Positions 1-9,841 are shown, counted from the stretch's first letter. The stretch is DNA of 64,000 nt from Streptomyces sp. SN-593 (GCF_016756395.1 NZ_AP018365.1:3943001-4007000), one strand, 5' to 3'. The notes: a model not told the origin generated them from the letters alone. Numbers and translations: made by a program.

Positions 1-158
1 CGAACGTCTCGGTCGGCATTGTCCGTTGGTCCTTCGCAGATCACCGGGTGACAGGTACTGACCGAAGCACTGTAGATCAGCCGGGCCGCCGGTGGCCGGC
101 CCACCGCGCAACGGCCCCGCGGGCGGGCGCCCGCGGAGCCGCTCGTCGCCCGGTCGGC

Positions 159-1916
159 TCAGGTGTAGATCCCGAACTCGTAGAGCGAGTAGCCGTACCC
201 GGTGCCGCGCTGGGTGCCCAGGACCCGGACGTAGCGGCCGGTGCCGTTCACGTCGAGGTCGTCGATGTTGCCGTCCCCGTCCGTGACCGACCTCACCGTC
301 GTCCAGTTGGTGCCGTCCTGCGAGGTCTGGACGGAGTACGCCTTCGCGTACGCGGCCTCCCAGTAGAGCTGCACGTGGCTGAACGTGGTGCTCCGGCCCA
401 GGTCGACCTGGAGCCACTGCGGGTCGCTCCAGTCGCTGGACCAGCGGGTGCCGGTGTTGCCGTCGACCGCGTCGGCCGCGGTGCAGGGGCAGCCGCCGGT
501 CGGGTCGGTCTGGTACGACGACGCCGTCGCGGGCCTGCCGAGCGCCACGTTCGTGCCGTTCTCCTTCGGAGGGACCACCTTCAGCGACCTGGAGCCGTAA
601 CTCACGTTGCCGTGGCCGTCGGTGGCCTTGACGTAGACCTTCCACACACCCGGCCGGTCGGGGGCCTTGGTGGTGAGGGTGTTGCCGCTCACGGTGGAGG
701 CGGCCGGCACCAGCGCGCCGTTGCCGTCGATGGAGATGCTGCTGAAGAGCACCTGGTAGCCGATCGACTCGTGCTCGGGGTCCGTGGTGTCCGTGGTGAT
801 CGTCACGTCGCCGCCGGCCGGCACGCCGGAGGTGGCGTTGCCGACGGTCATGTCGGAGACCAGCGGTGCCTGGTCGTCGCCCGAGGTGTCGCCGCCGTAC
901 GCCCGCTTCACCGCGTAGTACGACGGGCGCTTGAGGCCGTCGGGCACCAGGTTGAACCAGATGCCGCCGAAGTCGTCCTCGTTGCCGTAGTGGAAGAGGG
1001 TGGCGCCGAGCGCGACACCCGGGTGGGCGGTGACGCAGTTCCAGGCGGTGGTGTAGCCGTCGGCCTTCTGCTGGTCGGTCGGCTCGTCGGGCACCCCGTT
1101 GGCGTCGTTCGGCACCTCCCAGGAGCCGGCCGGACCACCCTCGGTGACGATGTACGGCTTGTCGTAGCCCCCGGCCTGCCAGGCGGACTTGACGTTGCAC
1201 ACGTCCTTGTACGAGTTGACGGCGTACAGGTCGAGGTGCGGCGCGTACTTCTTGAAGTACGGCCAGGCGCCGGTCCACGCGTCGGTGGAGGTCACCGGGT
1301 GGTTCGGATCGACGGCGTGGATCTTCTGCGCGATCTGGTCGACGAAGCTGACGTACGCGTCGCGCTGCTGCTCCAACGCGTCGCCGCTGTAGCAGTTCTG
1401 GAGGCCCAGCACCGACTCGTTGCCGACGTCCCACATGAGCACGCCCGGGTTGTCCTTGTAGGTGTCCACCCACTTGGGGAACTCGGCGAGCATGTCGTTC
1501 TTGTAGGTGTCGTCGGTCAGGTAGTTGACGCAGCCGCCGGAGCCGGGGCCGCCGCCGGGCTGGAGCCAGAACCCGGCGATCACCTTGATGCCGTTGGCCG
1601 CGGCGGCGTCGAGGAGCGGCGCGCTGGTCGCGTCGGTGCCCCAGGTGCGGACCGTGTTGACACCCATCCTCTTGAGGTCGGGCAGGTCCTTCGCCGCGTC
1701 GGTCGCCGCCGGCCCCCAGGTCAGGCCCTTCACCTCGTACGGCGCTCCGTCCACGGTGAGCTGCCAGTCGCCCTGCGCGCCGGTCACCTTCACCACGCTC
1801 CCCGCCGCGTGCGCGGCCGGCGCCTGGATCGCGGCGAGCCCGGCGACGGCGAGCGCGGTCGCCGCGAGCGGGGCGAGGACGCGGCGCGCCCGCCCCTTCC
1901 GGAAGGGTCGCTGCAT
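159..1916 (-). CDS. Secreted glycoside hydrolase with TIM-barrel and C-terminal F5/8 (discoidin) domain
   Basis: The 585-residue product starts with a signal peptide (residues 1-38; RK-rich n-region, alanine/leucine core, AHA-type cleavage). A TIM-barrel glycosidase domain follows to about residue 330, with N166-E167 in a 'WDVGNES' motif as likely acid/base and E259 in 'VTEGG' as likely nucleophile. This is the layout of clan GH-A (GH2/GH5-like) enzymes. Residues ~340-440 look like an Ig-type domain and ~445-585 like a carbohydrate-binding F5/8 type C domain. The ATG at 1916 is chosen because AAGGAGGA precedes it; the reading frame stays open further upstream. It probably cleaves an extracellular beta-glycan; the substrate cannot be read from sequence. 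A perfect palindrome at 2160-2179 lies upstream and implies LacI-family control. Confidence 0.85.
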   Translation of the reverse strand: MQRPFRKGRARRVLAPLAATALAVAGLAAIQAPAAHAAGSVVKVTGAQGDWQLTVDGAPYEVKGLTWGPAATDAAKDLPDLKRMGVNTVRTWGTDATSAPLLDAAAANGIKVIAGFWLQPGGGPGSGGCVNYLTDDTYKNDMLAEFPKWVDTYKDNPGVLMWDVGNESVLGLQNCYSGDALEQQRDAYVSFVDQIAQKIHAVDPNHPVTSTDAWTGAWPYFKKYAPHLDLYAVNSYKDVCNVKSAWQAGGYDKPYIVTEGGPAGSWEVPNDANGVPDEPTDQQKADGYTTAWNCVTAHPGVALGATLFHYGNEDDFGGIWFNLVPDGLKRPSYYAVKRAYGGDTSGDDQAPLVSDMTVGNATSGVPAGGDVTITTDTTDPEHESIGYQVLFSSISIDGNGALVPAASTVSGNTLTTKAPDRPGVWKVYVKATDGHGNVSYGSRSLKVVPPKENGTNVALGRPATASSYQTDPTGGCPCTAADAVDGNTGTRWSSDWSDPQWLQVDLGRSTTFSHVQLYWEAAYAKAYSVQTSQDGTNWTTVRSVTDGDGNIDDLDVNGTGRYVRVLGTQRGTGYGYSLYEFGIYT

Positions 1917-2159
1917 GTCTTCCTCCTTGGTGCGAGCGGTGCGGGCAGTGCGGGCAGTGCGAGCGGTACGGGCACCACGGGTGGGCGCGGTGCGGGTGGG
2001 CGCGGTCCCGGGGTCGCGGCCGTCGGAGGACGGCTCGTCCGGCACCCGGGGAGGTGAGGAGGACGGCGGAGCCGGGGACGTCGGGGTGCGGTGCGCGCGG
2101 CGTGGGGGGGTTCGCATGTCTCACCTGCGGTGTCGAGGGGGGAGGTGTCGGGCGGAGAA

Positions 2160-2179
2160 CTGGGAGAGCGCTCTCCCAG
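2160..2179. promoter_or_regulatory. LacI-family-type operator upstream of the glycoside hydrolase
   Basis: CTGGGAGAGCGCTCTCCCAG is a perfect 20-base palindrome with the central CG typical of LacI-family operators such as CebR-type sites of Streptomyces. It lies about 245 bases upstream of the hydrolase start and just beyond the end of the DUF1996 gene. A 14-base core of the same site recurs at 3423-3436. No LacI-family regulator gene is in the window. Confidence 0.65.
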
Positions 2180-2220
2180 CGGGGCGCGGGGCGGCCCGCC
2201 GGGAGAGGCCCGCGGACGGG

Positions 2221-3324
2221 TTACGGGATCAGCTCGTAGTCGTCGTCAAGCACGGCGCCCTTCCCGGGCTGGCTCTGGTCGTAGCCGTGGTCGTCGCACT
2301 GCAGGCCGCCGTTGATGCAGTGGGCCACCATCGCGGACAGCGTCGCGTCGTCCCAGTCGGCGAAGAAGTCGTAGTGGAACGAGAAGCCGGCCCCGCTGGA
2401 CAGGTGGACCTGCGACATGTCCCCGTTGACCGGGAACGCCATCTTGAACTCGATCATCGGCAGCGCGACCGGGTGGTCGGCCGGGCAGACGTTCTCGTTG
2501 GCGCCCGACGCGACCGGGTACGCCATGTGGCTCTGGTGGTCCGGGGTGTCCAGGTGGACGCCGTCCCAGCAGCTCGGCGCCTGGAGGCGGATGTTGAGCT
2601 GCACGTCAGGGGTGTCGGGACAGGAGACCGGGATGTCGAAGTTGCCGTAGCTGTTCCCGCACTCCCAACCCTCCACCGTGCCCTTGAGGTTCCTGAACTG
2701 GTCCTCGGTCTGCATCGGGTTGCCGACCACGAACCGCAGCCCCTTGGGGAACGGCCGGACGCTGGTGTAGTCGTTGACGGCCGACTTGTAGTAGATCGTC
2801 TGCGGGCCGACGGGCAGGACCTTCCGGGTGCCGTCGAACAGGCTCGGCATCCAGTAGGCCGACTTGTCGCCGGGCGCGTTGCACGTCGTCCCGCTCGCCG
2901 CCTCCAGCGAGGCGGTGGTCGAGTTGCCGTCGGTGCCGACGTTGCCCATGAACGTGTGGTCGTGCGACTTGCCCGGCTGCCCGGGGAAGACGATCGGGTC
3001 GTCCGGCAGGGTGTGGGACGGCGCGCACTTCGCCTGGAACTCGTGGAAGTACGCGTGCGGCGGGTCGTACGTCGACGGTGTCACGCCGGTGACCGGCGGA
3101 TCGGCCATGACGTAGCCGTCCCCGTCGGGGTCGTCGCCCGACGTCTTCGTGGACACCGGCATGTCCATCGGCATCGCCTGGCCGCCCTGGTGCGTGGAGG
3201 CGGCGGGTGCGGTGTGCGACGACGGGGCGGCGGAAGCGTTTCCGGTGAGTACCACCGCACCGCCGACCGCGGTCATCGCGAGGGCTGTGAGCAGCCCCGG
3301 AAGTGTCTTCGACCTGCGTGCCAC
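2221..3324 (-). CDS. Secreted DUF1996 domain protein
   Basis: The 367-residue product starts with a signal peptide (start GTG, ARRSK n-region, hydrophobic core, cleavage near NASA-A). A short Ser/Thr/His-rich linker precedes a long domain rich in Trp, Tyr, His and Asp. The pattern 'FQAKCAPSHTLPDDPIVFPGQPGKSH' region, the 'HDHTFMGN' motif and the later 'CWDGVHLDTPDHQSHMAYP' stretch are those of DUF1996, a family of secreted proteins in fungi and actinomycetes. Their biochemical role is not established. The GTG at 3324 is chosen for its GAGGAGG ribosome site and for the signal peptide. A perfect operator core at 3423-3436 lies upstream, so it is likely co-regulated with the neighbouring glycosidase in polysaccharide breakdown (inference). 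Confidence 0.85.
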   Translation of the reverse strand: MARRSKTLPGLLTALAMTAVGGAVVLTGNASAAPSSHTAPAASTHQGGQAMPMDMPVSTKTSGDDPDGDGYVMADPPVTGVTPSTYDPPHAYFHEFQAKCAPSHTLPDDPIVFPGQPGKSHDHTFMGNVGTDGNSTTASLEAASGTTCNAPGDKSAYWMPSLFDGTRKVLPVGPQTIYYKSAVNDYTSVRPFPKGLRFVVGNPMQTEDQFRNLKGTVEGWECGNSYGNFDIPVSCPDTPDVQLNIRLQAPSCWDGVHLDTPDHQSHMAYPVASGANENVCPADHPVALPMIEFKMAFPVNGDMSQVHLSSGAGFSFHYDFFADWDDATLSAMVAHCINGGLQCDDHGYDQSQPGKGAVLDDDYELIP

Positions 3325-3422
3325 GGAGACCTCCTCGTTCTCCTGGCTCCGGCGGATGTCAGGCGGCGGCCGTTCCGCTTCCCGGTGCGCGCGGGGGCCT
3401 GCCGCCAGGCCGCGGGAGGTTC

Positions 3423-3436
3423 GGAGAGCGCTCTCC
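3423..3436. promoter_or_regulatory. LacI-family-type operator upstream of the DUF1996 gene
   Basis: GGAGAGCGCTCTCC is a perfect 14-base palindrome identical to the core of the site at 2160-2179. It sits about 100 bases upstream of the DUF1996 GTG start, a typical operator position. Confidence 0.65.
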
Positions 3437-3678
3437 CGCGTCACGGCATGTTGCGCTTCCGGTTCGGGAGTGTCAACAGTTCTTGAAGTGGGTGGAGCGC
3501 GGAGGGCAGTCGTGCAAGGGCGTCCGGAGCGGGCTGGCCTGGCGCTTCACAGGTCGTGGTGATTCCGTGGAGAATGTGGGGGAGATGTGTGCTTCCCACG
3601 CCTTGGCACGTGGCCGGGCGGGCCGGTTGCGGGTGGGGCGGAAGGGACCGCGGGGGGGCGGGAGTTGCGGCGACGCGC

Positions 3679-3767
3679 CGTCCCGCCGCGCGTGCCCGTG
3701 CCGGGCATTTACGGGGGCCCGGTGCAGGATGGGAGTGGACGTCCCGCCGCGCGTGCCCGTGCCGGGC
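3679..3767. repeat. 28-base direct duplication in the intergenic region 3445-4003
   Basis: The 28 bases at 3679-3706 recur exactly at 3740-3767. The rest of 3445-4003, between the operator and the end of the HEAT-like gene, shows no convincing gene. Long open frames there are shadows of GC-rich sequence. Confidence 0.7.
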
Positions 3768-4003
3768 GGGGTGGGGCCGGGCGCGGCTCGGCGCTCCCTG
3801 AACGTCCCCTGCGCGACGTGCCGTTGGCCGCAGGCGCCCGCAACGCGCCCGCCACCGAGCCCGCGGCGGGCCCCTGCGGGCGTCCGGGGTCCGTTCCCGG
3901 CGCCGACGGGCGCGGCGCCGGACCCGTCCTCCCGCGGTCTCCCCGGCACACCCCGCGCACCCGGGCCGTGGGGGTTGCCGACGCGGCGACGAATCCGTTC
4001 GGG

Positions 4004-7000
4004 TTACTCCGCCGCGGTCGCCACCGCCAGGGCCGCGTCGCGCACGTCGGGATCGGGGTGGCGGCGCAGCGCGCGCAGACGGGCCCGCCAGTCGTCGCCC
4101 CAGCCGGTACGGGCGCCCAGTGCCCTGGTGAGGGCCACCGCGAGATGACCCGCCGCGGCACCGGTGCCGGCCGCGGGGCCGGTGCCGGCCCTGGTGCCGG
4201 CCGCGCCGAGCCGGTCGACCGCGGCCAGCAGGACGAGCGGGTCCCCGGGACGGCGCGCGCTGGTGAGCCGTGCGTACAGCACCTCCGCGGTACGGACGGC
4301 GAGCGCAGGACGGTCGGTGTGCAGCGCCGCGAGGCGTTCCAGGGCGTCGGCCGGCCCGGAGCACCGTCCGGCTGCCGAATCGGCGCCCGGGTCGGCGTCC
4401 GGGTCGGCGTTCAGGTCGGCGTCCAGGTCGAGCGCGGTCGCCAGGAGCCGGGTGCCGTGCGGCACGAAGTCGCCTTCCGCCGCCAGGAGTTCGCCCGCGG
4501 CGCGGACGGCGGCCCGCCGCGCCCGGCCGCCGACAACGGCGACGGTGCCCGACAGCCGGCTGACGACGTGCCCGATCCGTTGCCGGGCGGGGCGGTCCCG
4601 CTCGCCTCCCGCGTCGAGGTCGGGCGCGGCCGCCCGCGCGTCGTCGGCCATGAGGCGGGAGAGGGCTTCGAGGAGCGGGCGGGCGCCGTCGGCGGCGGAG
4701 GCGAGCGTCACCAGCCCGTCGGCGGCCGCCCGCCAGGACGTCCGGTTGTCCGGGTCGACCGCCGCGGCGACCAGGATCTCCGCGGCCCCGGGGTACCAGG
4801 GTGCCCAGGCGCCGAGCCGCGCGGTGGCCGCGTCGGCGGTCTCCGGGTCGGCGCTGTCCCGTACCCGCGCCACCAACCGCGCGTAGCGGGCGCGTTCGGG
4901 CTCGGCGAGCTCGAAGGGCATGGTCCGCAGGACGGCGGCTGCGGTGGCCGGTGTCCCGCCCGCGGCCTGTTCGAGCAGGTCCCAGGCGGCCGGGGCGCGC
5001 AGCAGCCGCCCGGCCGCCAACGGCACGCAGGCCGCCCGCACGTCCGGATGCTGCCCGTCCAGGCGGTACGCGGCGGCGACGATCGCGGCCGCGGTCCCGA
5101 CGGGCAGCCGGGTCGCGGCCAGCCGGACCATCTCCTTGCGGCTGGTGACCTTGGCCGCGGGCGGGGGCGTGCCGTCGGCCGCCGGGAGCAGCGCGGCCCG
5201 CAGCAGGGCCTCCAGCCGGGACGGCGGCACGAACCGCGCGACGCGTCCCGCGGCGTACAGCGCGCCCCGGGCACGGTCGTCGGCGGCGTGCGCGAGCAGG
5301 ATCGGAAGCGCCTCGGCGGGCCGGTCGGTCCAGGCGAGGGCTCCGAGCGCGGCCTCGGCGAGAACCGTGTCGGTCGCGTCGAGGTGCCGTCGGACGAGGT
5401 CGAGACCGGCGTCCGGGAGGGCGGCCGCCGCGCGGATGTGGTGGGCCCGCCGGTGGCGGGGCAGGGACGCGTCGCCGGCCGCGCGCCGCAGCAGCCGTGC
5501 CGCGTCGGCCTGTTGTCGCGGAAGCCACCGGTCCGCGGCGTCGGTGGGCGGCAGCCAGCGGGTGCCGGAGGTCAGGAAGCGGCCGTAGGGCGGCCGGTCC
5601 GAGAGCAGCATGTCGAGCAGGTCGGTGCGCCGGCGGGTGAGGACGCGCAGCACCGGGTCGAGGACGGCGGCGGACGGTTCGACCTCCAGCACCCGGACGG
5701 CCCGCTCGTCCCGGGTCCCCGGGTCGTCCAGCCAGAGGGCCACGGCGCCGCGCACCGTCACGTCGTTCCCGAACCGCACGGCCCGCCACAGCAGTTCCTG
5801 CAGTTCCGGCAGCCCGCGCGCCCGGCGGCCCAGCGCGTGGGCCAGCACGAGGGTCAGCGAGTGGTCGGCCCGGTCGGCGCCGGACTCCAGCCAGGGCCGC
5901 AGCACCTTGAGGACCTCGGCCTCCTGTCCCCGCCGCAGCACCGTGTCCAGCCGGCCCAGGTCCGCGCCCCCGGTGCCGCCCGACAACCGTCCGAGCGTCC
6001 TCAACGCGAAGGCCACCAGCGGTTCCCCGCCGCCGACCGCGTGCTCCCGCAGCAGCGCGACGGCGAGTCGGGACAGCGCGTGGCGGGTGCCGTACGAACT
6101 GTCGCGGGCCTCCACCGCGTCGGTGGCGATCCGGTCGAGCGCGGCGGCGTCCGCCCCGGCGAACAGCCACGGCGGGACCTGCGCGAGCGCGGCGAGCGCG
6201 GGGGTGCGCACCGGCTCCTGCTCGTTGCGCAACCGCCCCAGTTCGTCGATGAGTTCCGCGACCGCCGCCGGCCGGTGCGAGCGAGCGGCATTGGCCACGA
6301 GCATCGGGTACGCCTGTGCGCGGTCCTCGGCCGCGGGCCGGCGGACGGCGGCCAGCAGCCGGGGGCGGGCCTCGGCGACCGGCAGGTGGGCCACGGCGGA
6401 CAGCACCACGTTCCAGGCCGCGCCGCCGCGTTCCAACTGCTGCGCCATGCGCCGGGCCTCGGTCCGGGCCCGGGAGCGCGGCAGCACGTCGAGCAGGGCG
6501 TCGGACAGTTCGGCGCGGGACATGTCCCGGCCGGCCGTCGCGGCGTCGTAGCAGGCTTCGCGGCGCGACGGCGGCAGGGCGCGCAGCAGGTCGGCGAGGG
6601 CGCCCTGGCTGTGGCTCCATGCCCGGCCGAGGTCGGCGAGTTCGGGCGGCGCGTGGCGGGCGACGCGCGCCAGGGCCGTGCGGGAGAGCAGCCCCGGGGC
6701 GGGAGGCGCGCCGCGCCCGGACGCGGTGATCAGCCGGATCGTACGACCCGGTGCGGACCTGGCCAGCAGGCCGACGGTGTTCCGTACCGGCAGAGGCAGT
6801 TGGGGCGGGCAGTGCGCGTCCAGCAGGTCGAGGACCCGCAGCGGACGGGCCTCGGCGACCGCCGGGAAGACGTCCGCGTTGCGGGCCCACCAGGCGGCGC
6901 GGGACGGCCGCGGCAGCGCCGCGAGTTGGCGGGCGACCTCGGCCAGCACCTCGTCCGGGTGACTGCGGCCGAGCGCACGCCAGTTCGCCACCGCGCGGAA

Positions 7001-7516
7001 CAGCTCGGGCAGCATCCGCGCCACGGTCGCGCCGCCGCAGGCGGGCAGCAACCGCGCGGCCTCCTCGTCGTCCCACTCCTCCCGCAGCACCGGCAGCAGC
7101 CGCTCGGCGAGCGCGGTCCGCCCGCTCGCCACCACCGCGTGGACGAGCTGCCGGCGTGCGTTCTCCGGGGCGTCGTGCAGCGCGCGTTCCAGCGCGTCGT
7201 CGTCCAACGGCAGCCGGGCCGCCGCCTTCAGCGCGTGGCGCCGCACCGCGGGGTCCGGGTCGAGGAGGCGTCCCTCCAGGAAGGCGAGGTCGCGCCCGAC
7301 CACGGCCGCGACCCCCGCGAGCCGGCGGCCGTGGCTCCCGCGCCCGTCCAACTCGCGGAGCAGGGCGCCCAGACCGGGTGCCGTGGCCGGGTCGCCCTGC
7401 GCCCGTCCGCGCGCCCAAGCGGCCAGCGCCCGCATCCGCTCGCGGTACGGCAACGGTTCGAGGGAGGCGAGCAGTTCGTCGACGGCGGCGCGTACGTGCC
7501 GGGGTGCGGTGGGCAT
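4004..7516 (-). CDS. Very large HEAT/armadillo-like repeat protein
   Basis: The 1170-residue product is almost entirely alpha-helical, with repeated units such as 'LLDPDPAVRRHALKAAARLP', 'DDPGTRDERAVRVL' and 'RRHPDPDVRDAALAVA'. The pattern (L..L..DPDP.VR..A...A) is that of HEAT repeats, running from near residue 80 to the C-terminus. No signal peptide, membrane segment or catalytic motif is visible, so it is probably a cytoplasmic scaffold. Proteins of this size and type occur as uncharacterised proteins in streptomycetes. The ATG start is preceded by GGGAGGATGAGGAC. It stands alone, with no coupled partner. The partner or process cannot be told from the sequence. Confidence 0.75.
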   Translation of the reverse strand: MPTAPRHVRAAVDELLASLEPLPYRERMRALAAWARGRAQGDPATAPGLGALLRELDGRGSHGRRLAGVAAVVGRDLAFLEGRLLDPDPAVRRHALKAAARLPLDDDALERALHDAPENARRQLVHAVVASGRTALAERLLPVLREEWDDEEAARLLPACGGATVARMLPELFRAVANWRALGRSHPDEVLAEVARQLAALPRPSRAAWWARNADVFPAVAEARPLRVLDLLDAHCPPQLPLPVRNTVGLLARSAPGRTIRLITASGRGAPPAPGLLSRTALARVARHAPPELADLGRAWSHSQGALADLLRALPPSRREACYDAATAGRDMSRAELSDALLDVLPRSRARTEARRMAQQLERGGAAWNVVLSAVAHLPVAEARPRLLAAVRRPAAEDRAQAYPMLVANAARSHRPAAVAELIDELGRLRNEQEPVRTPALAALAQVPPWLFAGADAAALDRIATDAVEARDSSYGTRHALSRLAVALLREHAVGGGEPLVAFALRTLGRLSGGTGGADLGRLDTVLRRGQEAEVLKVLRPWLESGADRADHSLTLVLAHALGRRARGLPELQELLWRAVRFGNDVTVRGAVALWLDDPGTRDERAVRVLEVEPSAAVLDPVLRVLTRRRTDLLDMLLSDRPPYGRFLTSGTRWLPPTDAADRWLPRQQADAARLLRRAAGDASLPRHRRAHHIRAAAALPDAGLDLVRRHLDATDTVLAEAALGALAWTDRPAEALPILLAHAADDRARGALYAAGRVARFVPPSRLEALLRAALLPAADGTPPPAAKVTSRKEMVRLAATRLPVGTAAAIVAAAYRLDGQHPDVRAACVPLAAGRLLRAPAAWDLLEQAAGGTPATAAAVLRTMPFELAEPERARYARLVARVRDSADPETADAATARLGAWAPWYPGAAEILVAAAVDPDNRTSWRAAADGLVTLASAADGARPLLEALSRLMADDARAAAPDLDAGGERDRPARQRIGHVVSRLSGTVAVVGGRARRAAVRAAGELLAAEGDFVPHGTRLLATALDLDADLNADPDADPGADSAAGRCSGPADALERLAALHTDRPALAVRTAEVLYARLTSARRPGDPLVLLAAVDRLGAAGTRAGTGPAAGTGAAAGHLAVALTRALGARTGWGDDWRARLRALRRHPDPDVRDAALAVATAAE

Positions 7517-7691
7517 GTCCTCATCCTCCCGGCACGGCGCCTGGTCGTCGTACGGGTTTTCGGCGGTGGACGGGCGGGGGCCCTGAGGGGCGGGCTCCGC
7601 GGAGGGGCGGGCTCTGCGGAGGGGCGGGCTCCGGGGCGAGGCGAACTGCGGGGCGGGGCGGGGCGCTCGGGAAGGCCGCCTCGCCGCGGGC

Positions 7692-8462
7692 TCAGTGGGC
7701 CGGCGTGAGGGTGAGGTAGGCGATGCCGAGGTAACCGCGGTACCCGCGCAGCCAGTTGGCGCGGTGGGTGTCGAGGCGGGTCCGGGTCTCCGCGGCGAGC
7801 GGATGGCCGGGGTGCGCGGCGAGCCAGTCCTCGGCGCCGGACTGGTAGCCGGACTCGAAGTCGTGCCACTCGTCGCAGGACGCGGTCTCGATCCAGGACG
7901 GGCGGAAGCCGGCGGCCACCGCCAGGTCCACCAGTCCGGCGAGGTCCGGGAGTTCGCCGGCGAAGGCTCCGGGCCACATCGCGGCCAGGCGCTCGGGCGG
8001 CGGGGGCTGCTCCCAGAAGCCCTCGCCGAACAGCACGCGTCCGTGCGGTGTCACGAGACCGCGCAGGGCCTCGAGCGCCGCGCGGATGTGGTCGGGCGGG
8101 CTCTGGTCGGTGAGCGCGTGGCCGGCGCTCAGGCACACCACCAGGTCGGCGGGGCCGCGGGTGGTGCCGACGCCGGACTCCTCGACGAAGGCCACGCGGT
8201 CGGCCAGCCCCCGCCGTTCGGCCTCGGCACGCCCCCGGGCGGTGTCCTCCGCGTTCAGGTCGACGCCGACGCCGGTCGCGCCGGGCACGGCTTCGAGGAG
8301 GCGGAGCATGAACGCGCCCCAGCCGCAGCCGATGTCGAGCACGGTCCGCGGCGGCGCGGTGCCGGCCAACCGGTCGATCATGCGCGCCGCCCGGGCCTCG
8401 GAGAGCGGGCCGTGGAAGGTGAGCCTGTCCAGGCGCGGTGGCGTGTTCCGGTCGTCGTCCAT
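7692..8462 (-). CDS. Class I SAM-dependent methyltransferase
   Basis: The product is 256 residues. Motif I 'VLDIGCGWGAF' at residues 41-51 is the S-adenosylmethionine-binding loop. An acidic residue follows in 'GVGVDLNAED', and motif IV-like 'ADLVVCLSAGHAL' is present. This is a Rossmann-fold class I methyltransferase of the Methyltransf_11/25 kind. The tail ('YRGYLGIAYLTL') matches small-molecule methyltransferases of actinomycetes. Substrate is unknown. It is monocistronic, with divergent or unrelated neighbours. The start is the first ATG consistent with the conserved N-terminus. Confidence 0.8.
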   Translation of the reverse strand: MDDDRNTPPRLDRLTFHGPLSEARAARMIDRLAGTAPPRTVLDIGCGWGAFMLRLLEAVPGATGVGVDLNAEDTARGRAEAERRGLADRVAFVEESGVGTTRGPADLVVCLSAGHALTDQSPPDHIRAALEALRGLVTPHGRVLFGEGFWEQPPPPERLAAMWPGAFAGELPDLAGLVDLAVAAGFRPSWIETASCDEWHDFESGYQSGAEDWLAAHPGHPLAAETRTRLDTHRANWLRGYRGYLGIAYLTLTPAH

Positions 8463-8545
8463 GGGGCGGCACGTTAGGCGGTGGGCGACGGTGGCCGGAA
8501 ACGGTTTTCCGGGTGGCCCCGAGCGCGACCCCGGCCGATGAGCGC

Positions 8546-8593
8546 GGGACGGCGGGACGGCGGGACGGCGGGACGGCGGGACGGCGGGACGGC
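8546..8593. repeat. Six tandem copies of an 8-base unit (GGGACGGC)
   Basis: GGGACGGC is repeated six times head to tail in the 218-base gap between the methyltransferase and the dehydrogenase. It is a simple repeat likely to vary in copy number by slippage. No function is evident. Confidence 0.9.
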
Positions 8594-8680
8594 GGCCGGG
8601 AGGATATCCGCCGCCGCGAGCCCCGGCAGCCGCGAGCCGGCGGGGCCGCGGCCGGGAACGGCCGGTGGGGCGCGCCGCGG

Positions 8681-9829
8681 TCAGGAGGCGACGGTCCCGG
8701 TCGCGGCCCGCGACTCCGCCGGTTCCTCGCCCCGCGCCCCGGTCGGGGCGGGGTCGCGCGGCTCGTCCCGCGGCTCGCCCCGGGCCTCTCCCTCCGCCCG
8801 CGTCCGGGCCTCGACGGCGCGCAGCACCGCCACCATGTCCTCGCCGCCGTGGCCGAGTCGGGCGGTCTGGGCGAAGAGGGCGTGGCAGACGTCGAGCAGC
8901 GGCGAGGCGACTGCGGCCCGTCTGGCGGCGGACGCGATCAGCTCGTTGTTCTTCAGCACGTCCCACACCCCCGCCTGGACGGCGAAGTCGTGGTCCTTGA
9001 GTTTCGGAGCCTTCATCCGGGACACCCCGCTCGCCATCGGTCCGGCATCGACCACGGCGAGGAAGCGATCGAGGTCGAGCCCGTGCCGCTCGGCGAAGTG
9101 GAACGCCTCCACCAGGCCGGTGACGGTGGTGATCAGGAAGATGTTGACCGCGAGCTTCGTCAGCAGCGCCTCGGGCACGGCGCCGCACACGAACACCTCG
9201 TGGCACATCGGCGCGAGCAACGGCCGTACGGCTGCCACGGCCCCCTCGTCGCCGGCCAGCATCGCCACCAACCGCCCCTGCTCCGCGGGCACCCGGGACC
9301 CGGACACCGGCGCCTCCGCGTAACCGCCGCCCGCCGCGCGGATGTCGGCCGCCAGCTCCCGCGAGTACTCCGGCGACGTCGTGCCCATGTGGACGATCAC
9401 CCGACCGGCCACGCGCGCGGCGAACCCGGGGGTGCCGCGGCCGAGCACGGCGTCGATCGCGGCGCCGTCGGCGAGCATCAGCAGCACCGTTCGGCAGCGG
9501 TCGAAGACCTCGGCCGGGTCCGCGGCGACGCTCGCCCCGGCCGCGCGCAGCGGCTCGCAGCGGGCCGGGGTGCGGTTCCACACGACGAGCGGGACGCCGG
9601 CCCGGGCGAGGTTGAGAGCCATCGGCCGACCCATGACACCGAGGCCGACGAACCCCGTGGGGCCGCCACCGCCCCCGCCCCGGTCGGCGCCGGCACCGGC
9701 ACCGGCGCCCGCACCCGCACCCGCACCCGCACCCGCACCGACCACGGTCTCGCCGCCCCGGTCGCCGGCCTCCGCCGTACCACCCGTGCGGTCTGCGTCC
9801 ACCACGGTCCACCCCGTCTCGTCCGCCAT
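8681..9829 (-). CDS. NAD(P)-binding 3-hydroxyisobutyrate dehydrogenase-family oxidoreductase
   Basis: The 382-residue product begins with about 60 residues of low complexity, including a long Gly-Ala run encoded by a hexamer repeat. The dinucleotide-binding motif '[13 protein letters not shown]' follows, with 'WNRT' at the second strand. The family signature 'EAPVSGS' and catalytic-lysine region 'LTKLAVN' are present. The C-terminal half is the all-alpha 6PGDH-like domain. Such enzymes reduce or oxidise beta-hydroxyacids; the substrate here is not predictable. It is divergent from a GNAT gene, and the dyads at 9842-9883 in the shared promoter suggest control by the TetR protein encoded at 10584. 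The N-terminal Gly-Ala stretch is unusual, and the true start could be further in. Confidence 0.85.
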   Translation of the reverse strand: MADETGWTVVDADRTGGTAEAGDRGGETVVGAGAGAGAGAGAGAGAGADRGGGGGGPTGFVGLGVMGRPMALNLARAGVPLVVWNRTPARCEPLRAAGASVAADPAEVFDRCRTVLLMLADGAAIDAVLGRGTPGFAARVAGRVIVHMGTTSPEYSRELAADIRAAGGGYAEAPVSGSRVPAEQGRLVAMLAGDEGAVAAVRPLLAPMCHEVFVCGAVPEALLTKLAVNIFLITTVTGLVEAFHFAERHGLDLDRFLAVVDAGPMASGVSRMKAPKLKDHDFAVQAGVWDVLKNNELIASAARRAAVASPLLDVCHALFAQTARLGHGGEDMVAVLRAVEARTRAEGEARGEPRDEPRDPAPTGARGEEPAESRAATGTVAS

Positions 9830-9841
9830 CCCTTGCGATCT

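Noticed and set aside
48..3486. Long plus-strand open frames opposite the glycosidase and DUF1996 genes
   Set aside because: They are Val/Arg/Gly-rich mirror frames of GC-rich coding DNA, with no domain or ribosome site. The minus-strand frames have signal peptides and domains.
3441..7418. Arg/Pro/Gly-rich frame of 1325 residues on the minus strand and a 1373-residue frame on the plus strand
   Set aside because: Both overlap the HEAT-like gene. Composition is shadow-like, with no conserved motif, while the HEAT-like frame shows regular helical repeats.
8546..8593. Possible CRISPR-like repeat
   Set aside because: The units are 8 bases, contiguous and without spacers. It is a simple tandem repeat. 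No CRISPR array or cas gene was seen in the window.
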